Of a stretch of 64,000 nt of DNA, positions 59,101-64,000 are shown piece after piece. The notes beneath the pieces were generated by a model that was not told the DNA's origin, did not search any database, and worked only from the letters and a program-made list of their open reading frames with translations. Position numbers and translations under genes: made by a program. Origin of the DNA: Cheilinus undulatus (lineage: Eukaryota > Chordata > Actinopteri > Labriformes > Labridae); the NCBI RefSeq assembly GCF_018320785.1, contig NC_054877.1:26518329-26582328 (forward strand), in the 5' to 3' direction. Position 1 is the first letter of the stretch. Each line of letters starts with the position of its first letter.

Positions 59101-61957
59101 CATTGTACAGCACCGTACTGTATTGTGTCCTATTGTATCGCACAGTATTGTATCATGTCCTATCATATTGTATTGTATCGTACTGTATCATATCATATCA
59201 TATCATATCAGATCGCAGGTGAGCCTATTACCTATTAGGCCTGGTTGTCCTGGAGGTCCAGGTAATCCATCTGGTCCATATCCTGGTATCCCCTCTGGCC
59301 CAGAATCTCCTCTTGGTCCTAACATTGGTGCAACATTCAGTGAAAATTGAACAGACATGTATAAATGAATTCCAATACTATTGTGGCTGTACAGTCTAAC
59401 AATGCCACTCTATACTGACTTCCAGTAATAACTGTAATGCACTTTTTGGATAGCAAAACAAGGTGTTATTAAAATGCGTGGAAGTAAATCATATACAGTG
59501 CTGTGAAGAAGTGTTTTCCTCCTTTCTGATTCCTGAGTTTTTTTGCATATTTATCACACTTCAATGTTTCAGATCATCAAACCAATTTTTAAGCCAACCA
59601 ATTTCACAAAGACAACCCAAGTAGCAGAAAACACAGTGTCTGAATGATTATTTAATTTTCGGGGGGGGCAAACCTATCTGGCCCTGTGTCAAGTAATTGC
59701 TCTCTGAACCTAATAACTGGTTGTTCCACACTTGGCAGCAATAACTAAAATAAAGCATTTGTGTTAACTGGTGGTGAGTCTTTCACATCATGGTGAAGGA
59801 ATTTTCACCCACTCTTCTTCGCAGAATTGTTTTAACTCAGCCATATTGGAGGGTTTTCCAGCATGAACTGCCTGTTTGAGTTCACATCACAGTATCGCAA
59901 TTGGATTTAAGTCCGAACTTAGACTTGGCCACTCCAAAACCTTCATTTTGTTTTTCTTGAGCCATTCAGAGGTGGACTTGCTGGTATATTTTGGGTCGTT
60001 GTCCTGCTGCATAGCCCAAGAGGTCTTTAGCTTGAGGGCATGAACTGATGGCTGGACGTTTGCCTTAAGGATTTTCTGGTAGACAGCAGAATTCATTGTT
60101 CCATCAATCACAGCAAGTGGTCCAGGTCCTGAAACAGCAAAGCAGCCCAGACCATCACACTGCCACCACCATGTTTGACTGTTGGCATCATGTTTTTTTT
60201 CTCAAATGCTGTGTTATTTTTACGTCAGATGTAAAAGGCCGCACTCCTTCCAAAAAGTTCAACTTTTGTCTTGTCAGTCCACAGATTATTTCTCCAAAAG
60301 TCTTGGGGATCATCAGGATGTTTTTTTTTGGAAAATGTGAGACTATTCTTTGTGTTCTTTTTTTGTCAGCAGTGGTTTTAGCCTTGGAACTGTCCCATGA
60401 TGCCATTTTTGCCCAGTGTCTTTCTTATGATTCAGTCATGAACTCTGACCTTAACTAAGGTCAGTGTGGCCTACAGGTCTTCAGATGTTGTTCTGGGTTC
60501 TTTTGTGACCTCCTGGATGAGTTGTTGTTGCACTCTTGGAGTCATTTTGGTTGGCCGACCACTCCTGGGAAGCTTCACCACTGTTTCCAGTTTTCTCTGT
60601 TTGTGAATAATCACTGAAGTCTCAAAACCTTGGAAATGGCTTTGTAACCTTTTCTAGACTGATAGATTTCAATCACTTTGTTTCTCAACTGTTCTTGAAT
60701 TTCTTTGGATCGTGGCATGATGTGTTTCACTTTGTCTGACAGCTTCTATTTAAGTGATTTCTTGATTCAACAAATGTGGCGGTAATCAGGCCTTGCTGTG
60801 GCCAACAAAATTGAACTTAGCTTTCCAAGAACTGTGGTTAATCACAGTTAACTCATGATTTAACAAGGAGGGCAATTACTCGTTCACACAGGGCCATATT
60901 GGTTTGGATTTTTATACCCCCTTAAAAAATAAAATAATCATTCAAACACTGCATTTTCTATTTACTTGGGTTGTCTTTGTGAAATTGGTTTGCCTAAAAG
61001 TTGGTTTGATAATCTGAAACATTGAAGTGTGATAAATATGCAAAAACATCAGGATTTAGAAAGGGGGCAAATACTTTTTCACAGCACTGTTTAATATTGA
61101 AATTGGCAACATTTAAGTTTTATCTGAAGAATTAATTTTTGAGTAAATGAATTAATTTGTTTTTTCATTTAATAGGTAAAATAATCATGTACCTGGTCCA
61201 CCAGGTAAACCCTTTTGTCCCTTTTTGCCTTTTTGTCCAGGAAGCCCCTGCGGTCCAGGAACTGATGGTCCAGTGAGACCTGGCTCACCAGGAGCACCAG
61301 GACGACCAAATCCTGGTAAACCTCTGTTCCCCTTTTCACCGGGTGAGCCATCAGGTCCTGGGGGTGAAGAGACAAAGAGATAGGACGAATGAAGGAAAGG
61401 AATTTAGGGGACTAGAGAAGGCCATTCAGTAAGATAGAAAGCGTAAATTTGACATTTCATCCTTTTTTATCATTCACCTTCAACATTTCAGGATCAACAG
61501 TAAATGGCATCTCATAGCTTCAGTAAACACTGACCTGGATGTCCTGGATAACCATCTGGTCCTGGTAGTCCCTTTGGTCCAGGCTCACCTTTACAAGACG
61601 CTTTATCACCGGGTGGTCCACTGGGGCCATAAAAACCTTTATCTCCTGTACGAGCATTGAATCAAAAATGGCTTACTGTGGGTTTGTGTGAATATGTTAG
61701 CAACAATGTTTGTATGAGTGAGTACGTGTTTCAGCCATGGATCATTAACTGCACATGTCAGTCAGGGTGCAGGCTACAGTTTCACATTTCTCTTTATACA
61801 TGGTACCTTTTGGTCCAGGATACCCAGGATTGCCATCTCGTCCTGGAGTCCCTGGTGGGCCAGAGGTTCCAGGATCTCCCACAGGCCCCTGAGCCCCATC
61901 TGGTCCTTGACCCCCTGGAGGTCCAGGTGGACCAAGGTGTCCAGGACCGCCATCACC
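41046..61957 (-). CDS. col4a3: Type IV collagen alpha chain, 3' part (col4a3-like)
   Basis: Twenty-three minus-strand exons from 61957 down to the TAA at 41048-41046 join in frame into 940 codons. About 700 residues are interrupted Gly-X-Y triple helix; the rest is a complete NC1 domain. Basement-membrane collagen IV chains trimerise through NC1 and form the network of glomerular and other basement membranes. All 12 NC1 cysteines are present. So are the residues equivalent to Met93 and Lys211 that form the sulfilimine cross-link made by peroxidasin. [12 protein letters not shown] and [12 protein letters not shown] place it in the alpha1/3/5-like class. YSGYSFLF, and synteny with fgf12/sst, point to alpha3. 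NC1 exons of 178, 115 and 173 bp match the family pattern. The tail runs past the usual end and contains RGDS. The 5' exons (about 700 codons) lie right of the window. Class is firm, alpha3 assignment moderate. Confidence 0.9.
41225..41412 (+). repeat. tRNA-derived SINE in last collagen intron
   Basis: ggcgctccggtagctcacct then ggtggagcacaaaccattta (A-box-like), aattcaattccatcccaggc (B-box-like), and a tail aagaaatgcccaaaaagtaa. Confidence 0.75.
41690..41862 (-). CDS. col4a3: col4a3-like NC1 exon (173 bp)
   Basis: Acceptor ...ctaatttag, donor TTCAG|gtaaat. Encodes [20 protein letters not shown] then [16 protein letters not shown]. Confidence 0.94.
41959..42073 (-). CDS. col4a3: col4a3-like NC1 exon (115 bp)
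   Basis: Acceptor ...cctggtttag, donor GTCATG|gtaaag. Encodes the join between NC1 subdomains: [20 protein letters not shown] and [13 protein letters not shown]. Confidence 0.93.
42780..42945 (+). repeat. SINE tail fragment with (GGAT)n
   Basis: ctgcaattgactggtgacca, caatgacagctgggataggc and a GGATGGATGGATGG end: the 3' half of the 4503 family, in the intron between NC1 exons. Confidence 0.7.
42946..44357. other. Collagen intron, nothing recognised
   Basis: Remainder of the 2.3-kb intron between NC1 exons 42073 and 44358; no repeat or open frame of note. Confidence 0.4.
44358..44535 (-). CDS. col4a3: col4a3-like NC1 exon (178 bp)
   Basis: Acceptor ...gtctttcag, donor AGCAG|gtgaag. Encodes [15 protein letters not shown] and [17 protein letters not shown]. 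The last Met aligns with Met93 of alpha1(IV), one partner of the sulfilimine bond. Confidence 0.94.
44623..44832 (-). CDS. col4a3: col4a3-like exon: helix end and NC1 start
   Basis: 210 bp, acceptor ...tcctctgcag, donor CCTTG|gtaaga. After [16 protein letters not shown] the helix ends and NC1 begins with [10 protein letters not shown]. It includes the first NC1 cysteine (IPEC) and the hallmark [10 protein letters not shown]. Confidence 0.93.
45386..45481 (-). CDS. col4a3: col4a3-like exon, last wholly collagenous
   Basis: 96 bp, acceptor ...ttgtaacag, donor CCAG|gtgtgt. Encodes [18 protein letters not shown] through to GSAGVP. Confidence 0.85.
45691..45816 (-). CDS. col4a3: col4a3-like exon with weak donor
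   Basis: 126 bp, acceptor ...ctcttgtag, donor CCAG|gtccag. The donor is poor but is the only nearby position that keeps Gly-X-Y and phase 1. Contains the interruption [16 protein letters not shown]. Confidence 0.75.
45966..46040 (-). CDS. col4a3: col4a3-like exon with RGD
   Basis: 75 bp, acceptor ...tgtgttttag, donor CCTG|gtgagg. Encodes [14 protein letters not shown], with an RGD and a short break. Confidence 0.86.
46330..46402 (-). CDS. col4a3: col4a3-like exon with RGD
   Basis: 73 bp, acceptor ...tgtccatag, donor CCTTG|gtaatc. Encodes [19 protein letters not shown], containing an RGD. Confidence 0.86.
46490..46755 (+). repeat. TTTTAGTC-rich dispersed repeat in collagen intron
   Basis: A compact copy of the family seen at 9772-10265, lying in the intron between the 47003-47133 and 46330-46402 exons. 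Confidence 0.55.
47003..47133 (-). CDS. col4a3: col4a3-like exon
   Basis: 131 bp, acceptor ...tttatattag, donor CCCCT|gtaagt. Leaves phase 0. Contains [12 protein letters not shown]. Confidence 0.87.
47700..48437 (-). pseudogene. LINE RT C-terminal region
   Basis: 245 open codons starting [20 protein letters not shown], with [20 protein letters not shown] and [13 protein letters not shown]: the thumb and C-terminal part of CR1/L2-type ORF2. It ends at a stop before the 3'UTR. Confidence 0.8.
48452..49220 (-). pseudogene. LINE reverse transcriptase relic
   Basis: Minus-strand frames give [32 protein letters not shown] and [17 protein letters not shown]. After a frameshift near 48650, [20 protein letters not shown] and [10 protein letters not shown] follow. 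The catalytic YADD is intact although the frame is broken. Confidence 0.85.
49476..49668 (-). repeat. tRNA-derived SINE inserted in the LINE
   Basis: The minus strand has gtcgagtggttggggcatgc, cccgggttcgagtccggccc (clear B box), actctatccactgtcctatc and aggcaaaaaggccaaaaata, with an A-rich tail. Confidence 0.85.
49948..50316 (-). pseudogene. LINE endonuclease-domain relic
   Basis: The frame starts [15 protein letters not shown] and includes [16 protein letters not shown] and [10 protein letters not shown], the distal motifs of an APE-type LINE endonuclease. The 5' half of the domain is missing. Confidence 0.75.
50653..50835 (-). CDS. col4a3: col4a3-like exon with helix cysteine
   Basis: 183 bp, acceptor ...ttctctgtag, donor CTCAG|gtgagg. 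Interruptions GFSVTNPPG and GPCVPGIKG, the latter with a cysteine. Confidence 0.87.
50870..51600 (+). repeat. GGCCTGCCC repeat (copy 3), in collagen intron
   Basis: cacagaattggctgggcccc, gatgatatcagtgaatgtgt, ggctaacagttactttattt, the degenerate array and the end tagaaagctctaccctttat then ccccttatgggtagcat. Starts about 35 bp upstream (genomic +) of the 50653-50835 exon acceptor. Confidence 0.65.
52152..52199 (-). CDS. col4a3: col4a3-like short exon with RGD
   Basis: 48 bp, acceptor ...cctctgtag, donor ACAAG|gtgagt. Completes the interruption GEMSITGG and continues [11 protein letters not shown], containing an RGD. Confidence 0.82.
52520..52618 (-). CDS. col4a3: col4a3-like exon
   Basis: 99 bp, acceptor ...gtttacctcag, donor GATGT|gtaaga. 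It ends GQKGEM plus one base (T) of a Ser codon, so the split codon here is not the usual Gly. Confidence 0.85.
52784..52864 (-). CDS. col4a3: col4a3-like exon
   Basis: 81 bp, acceptor ...gcttttccag, donor GCAG|gtaaag. Encodes [16 protein letters not shown] with a one-residue break. Confidence 0.87.
53715..54313. mobile_element. MITE with TTAAAGGTGCAGT termini
   Basis: About 600 bp. Left end ttaaaggtgcagtgtgtaat and right end actgcacctttaa are inverted repeats (11 or more matching bases). Sits in the collagen intron, ending about 38 bp from the 54351 donor. Confidence 0.7.
54351..54477 (-). CDS. col4a3: col4a3-like exon
   Basis: 127 bp, acceptor ...tgtcctaag, donor AAGGG|gtaaat. Interruptions [10 protein letters not shown] and GPPAPPG. 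A MITE ends only about 38 bp into the following intron. Confidence 0.85.
54652..54791 (-). CDS. col4a3: col4a3-like exon
   Basis: 140 bp, acceptor ...ctcataaag, donor AAAAG|gtgttg (weak). It leaves phase 0, which fits the next exon starting with a whole Gly codon. Contains [12 protein letters not shown]. Confidence 0.82.
54921..55016 (-). CDS. col4a3: col4a3-like exon
   Basis: 96 bp, acceptor is a T-rich run ending ttttttag, donor CCTG|gtgaga. The interruption is [12 protein letters not shown]. Confidence 0.85.
55299..55397 (-). CDS. col4a3: col4a3-like exon
   Basis: 99 bp, acceptor ...tatcctgtcag, donor AGAG|gtctta, a weak donor. The exon boundary is chosen because it keeps phase 1 on both sides. 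Encodes [13 protein letters not shown] and [10 protein letters not shown]. Confidence 0.78.
55660..55800 (-). CDS. col4a3: col4a3-like exon with long interruption
   Basis: 141 bp, acceptor ...ccgtttacag, donor CCAG|gtaagc. Contains a hydrophobic interruption, [15 protein letters not shown], among the longest in this part of the helix. Confidence 0.85.
55850..55883. repeat. (GT)n(G)n microsatellite
   Basis: Ten GT units followed by about 13 G. About 50 bp upstream of the 55800 exon acceptor. Confidence 0.95.
55930..56984. other. Collagen intron, unclassified
   Basis: Part of the 3.3-kb intron between exons 59232 and 55800; no open frame or repeat that I can name. Confidence 0.4.
56985..57097 (+). 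repeat. L2-like LINE 3' end
   Basis: ttgtccaggactcccttgta, then aatcctggttaaataaaggt and a taaataaaataaaa tail. It matches the 3' tail type of the 47480-50380 LINE, in the opposite orientation. Confidence 0.6.
57450..58700 (+). mobile_element. 5'-truncated CR1/L2/Rex1-type LINE
   Basis: It has an open RT C-terminal frame (57560-58318), a 3'UTR of about 380 bp, and ends gacaataaacgctttgaatc with a short TTGAATC repeat, as expected for CR1/L2 3' ends. Inserted antisense in the collagen intron. Confidence 0.8.
57560..58318 (+). pseudogene. LINE reverse transcriptase C-terminal fragment
   Basis: 252 open codons: [12 protein letters not shown] (the catalytic FADD motif has become FADN), [53 protein letters not shown] and [18 protein letters not shown]. 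The N-terminal palm is missing, and Asp to Asn at the active site makes it inactive. Confidence 0.85.
59063..59217. repeat. Degenerate pentanucleotide repeat (TATTG/TATCA)n
   Basis: About 150 bp of 5-bp units (tattg, tatcg, catcg, tatca), ending in a pure (TATCA)n run. It lies about 15 bp beyond the donor of the 59232-59318 exon. Confidence 0.9.
59232..59318 (-). CDS. col4a3: col4a3-like exon with RGD
   Basis: 87 bp, acceptor ...ccaatgttag, donor ATAG|gtaata. It begins [10 protein letters not shown], so carries an RGD, and has a one-residue break at PGYGPDG. The donor is about 15 bp from a degenerate pentanucleotide repeat. Confidence 0.85.
59496..61089 (-). mobile_element. Tc1-like transposon, full length but decayed
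   Basis: 1,594 bp, long inverted repeats (about 100 to 200 bp) beginning CAGTGCTGTGAA. TA on the left; the right TA has become TT. The interior holds a minus-strand Tc1-type transposase relic. It sits between the collagen exons 61193 and 59318. Confidence 0.85.
59887..60720 (-). pseudogene. Tc1-like transposase relic
   Basis: C-terminal frame (60111-59887): [35 protein letters not shown] (here [15 protein letters not shown]) and [16 protein letters not shown]. The last matches the PDLNPIE motif, but the catalytic Glu is replaced. The N-terminal region is recognisable up to about 60720 but frameshifted. Confidence 0.8.
61193..61357 (-). CDS. col4a3: col4a3-like exon
   Basis: 165 bp, acceptor ...tcacccccag, donor CCAG|gtacat. 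Two small interruptions (PGFGRPG and GPSVPG) and a lysine-rich run QKGKKGQKG, a plausible hydroxylation and glycosylation segment. Confidence 0.85.
61535..61645 (-). CDS. col4a3: col4a3-like exon with Cys-containing interruption
   Basis: 111 bp, acceptor ...cgtacag, donor CCAG|gtcagt. It contains [11 protein letters not shown], a break in the Gly register that carries a cysteine. Such helix cysteines can form inter-chain disulphides in collagen IV. Confidence 0.85.
61807..61957 (-). CDS. col4a3: col4a3-like exon (triple helix, first in window)
   Basis: 151 bp, acceptor ...atcatcag, donor AAAAG|gtacca. It enters in phase 0 and leaves phase 1. Uninterrupted Gly-X-Y, for example [15 protein letters not shown]. 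The preceding exon is not visible within the remaining 2 kb to the right edge. Confidence 0.85.
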
Positions 61958-62199
61958 CTGATGATCACAAACATACAGCCTTTTTTATTTGTGTTTTGTT
62001 TAACCAACTTTTATCCAACATGCTACTTCAATATGCTTGTGCTCTTCTTTATTTTACAGTAAACACAAGTCCAAGTTCAAAATGCTTAAATGGCATGAAC
62101 GGTAAAGACCTTTGTTGCCAAAGAAAAGTACATCAAGAAAATCAACAACAAAAAATTTACAAAGTTACTGACAATTATGAGACAAATTAATGTCAACAT

Positions 62200-62540
62200 A
62201 ACCCCATACATCTCTAGAGGCACTGTCCAAAATCGTAGACTAACTAGCACCCCAGCACTTTATCATTCACTGTGTATAATTACAATGGTCCCCCAACTCC
62301 CAGCCCATTTTTATTTTGGACTGTATGTAGTTTAGGTTTTCTACGATTTATGTATGTTGCTTGTATTCTAATACACTTTCTGTGTTTTATTCCTATTACT
62401 GATGTTTGTTTCTGTTTTATGTGTTGACACCAACCTGCTAATGGGACTGGGGTTGGAAATTATCCACCGGGCTATAACTCATGTATTTACATGCAAATGT
62501 CCATTAATGCATACTGTCCTGTTTAAAAAAAAAAAAGAAA
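62200..62540 (+). repeat. LINE-type 3' tail with poly(A)
   Basis: ctgctaatgggactggggtt, ccgggctataactcatgtat, then tgtcctgtttaaaaaaaaaa. This resembles the 3'UTR and poly(A) of a fish LINE; no coding part is attached. Confidence 0.4.
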
Positions 62541-62634
62541 ATCTCAATCTCTCTCAAATTAGATAAAACAAAAAACATTACTATGAAATCAGATCTAATT
62601 AAGTTTGTCAAACTAACAAACTGTGTTTTTAATA

Positions 62635-62945
62635 GGGCTGAACAATCCGCAAAAATGATCTAATTGCGGTTTTTTTTTCACCAAAATATTGCGATTGCGA
62701 TTTAATATGCGATTATTCTTGGGTTAATCGTATATATTTTTCAACAAATTCAAGCAATAAATAATTTCATAAATAAGACCATGTGTACTGAAAACAATGA
62801 AATTATTTCTGAAGCAATTAATCCATAGTAGCATGAATCTGACACATTTCTGGTTAAAGAAATATTGCAACTTCTGCAATTTGAAAATTGCACCAGGAAC
62901 ATACTGTGATTTAATCTAATTAGCGATTAATTCCCCAGCCCTAGT
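62635..62945. mobile_element. MITE-like repeat with AGGGCTG termini
   Basis: Left end tagggctgaacaat and right end attccccagccctag are inverted; the interior has gcgattgcgatttaatatgc, a common fish motif. A partial copy of the inner part (caattaatccgtagtagcat) is at 63737. Confidence 0.6.
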
Positions 62946-62981
62946 TTCTAACATGGTGACTTTCAAAAACAAAATGTGCAG

Positions 62982-63300
62982 TTAGGTGTATAAGTTGTGG
63001 TTCAGTCTCATAAATTCCTCCTGTGATTCTGCTACTGTAACTTGGCTCAAAAAGTTCTTTGCTATAGCTTCATGCAGCGGGCAGATGATATGAAAATGGA
63101 CATTATCTTCTATTTTGCCCAATTTACAACGCTTACAAATTTTTTCTTCTCTAGGTTTCCAGTTTTTTTATGATAACTTGTTTCAATTCCTAATCTACTG
63201 CCACTGAGTCTGTACAATGTTAAAATCCGTCTTTGTTTGAAATGTCTCACACTCATAAGATATTCAGCGAAAGAGTACTCTCTTCTTAATAGACAATAAC
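62982..63300 (-). pseudogene. LINE ORF2 C-terminal relic (Cys-His motif)
   Basis: The minus strand reads YLMSVRHFKQRRILTLYRL, then after a frameshift ICKRCKLGKIEDNVHFHIIC, ending NLYT and TAA. The CxxC...HxxxxC arrangement is the C-terminal zinc motif of several LINE ORF2 proteins. Confidence 0.5.
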
Positions 63301-64000
63301 ACTCTAATTTATTGAAGGATTTAATTTCATTTTGCCAACAATCACTGTATTTGGATATGTTTTCTTTGTCAGTAATTTTAATTTGTGTTTTGGAGAGATG
63401 GTATCGAAAACTGCTACCGGTACCAACACATCTGATACCTACCAGACTGAATTACAACACTGACATTAATACTTAATCTTGATACCCTGCCACCCAAATG
63501 TGACTGCCTTCCAACCCAAATAAAGGACAAAACATATATTATGGAATGTGTGTGATTTATGGGTTCAGTTACACTGGTTTTCTATATCTTATTTCGTCTG
63601 GAAAGATATTTCAGTCGGTAACACTCTTGTTTACAGTTTAAATACAGTTTTCTTTCTGGAGAGGGCTCCGATCAAAAGATGGATATGGACAGATTTATGA
63701 CAATGTGTACCAAATAAAATAAAATTTGTTAAAAAACAATTAATCCGTAGTAGCATTAATTCAAGTATGGATTATTGAAAAGTGCATTGTATTTAAATAC
63801 ACCTATGTGGTGAGAGAAAGAGATGATTGGCTGTGGGAGCTGGCTAGTGAGAGCTATCCTCAATGCTGCAACTACTACTACTACTTAAAAAAACAACACT
63901 TACATTTTTGTCACTGGTAATCTTTCATTACATTTTTCCCAGCATAGCATTTAAAGACACAACAAAACCGATCTAAAATCTTGATTAAAATCTTCACAGC
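63301..64000. other. Collagen intron to right edge
   Basis: AT-rich with one MITE fragment (about 63720-63770). No collagen exon found between 61957 and the window end. Confidence 0.4.

Overview
This is vertebrate genomic DNA, almost certainly from a spiny-rayed (percomorph-type) teleost. It is AT-rich with short exons separated by long introns. It is dense in fish-type repeats: Tc1-like DNA transposons, hAT-like fragments, CR1/L2-type LINE pieces, several tRNA-derived SINEs and microsatellites. No prokaryotic or organellar features, CRISPR array or rRNA/tRNA gene was seen.

Three protein-coding genes are supported. (1) Positions 1 to about 22,325, + strand: the 3' end of fgf12, a fibroblast growth factor homologous factor. 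Its last two coding exons (18166-18364 and 21215-21330) are separated by 2.85 kb and followed by a 3'UTR of about 1 kb. The first 18 kb appears to be the upstream intron, filled with repeats. (2) 33,801-34,597, minus strand: a compact two-exon, 102-codon somatostatin-family prepropeptide gene, most like the teleost SS4/SS22 type. Its predicted mature 14-mer departs from somatostatin-14, with Phe-Phe-Phe-Trp-Lys instead of Asn-Phe-Phe-Trp-Lys. (3) About 40,889 to 61,957 and beyond the right edge, minus strand: the 3' part of a type IV collagen alpha chain gene. It has 23 coding exons and 940 codons that join in frame. Most of the triple helix is followed by a complete NC1 domain of the alpha1/3/5-like class, best explained as col4a3. 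Its C-terminus carries an unusual extension containing RGDS.

The three genes are not a functional operon. Their linkage matches an old vertebrate block: SST and FGF12 are neighbours on human 3q27-q28, and from memory chicken keeps SST, FGF12 and COL4A3/COL4A4 on chromosome 9. The order fgf12 - sst - col4a3 therefore looks like a conserved or 3R-duplicated fragment.

The remaining sequence is intronic and intergenic. Notable pieces are a complete decayed Tc1-like element (59,496-61,089), a second Tc1-like element disrupted by a SINE (27,983-29,789), and a 5'-truncated L2-like LINE carrying an inserted SINE (47,480-50,380). There is also a Tc1 deletion derivative that keeps only the transposase N-terminus (15,223-15,766), a hAT-like element nested in a SINE with 8-bp target duplications (4,815-5,121), and several degenerate A/T-rich repeat families. 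A weak class-C GPCR-like open frame lies at 22,735-23,169. I found no evidence for a wholly new multi-gene system; the most novel items are the divergent somatostatin-like peptide and the RGDS-tailed collagen IV chain.
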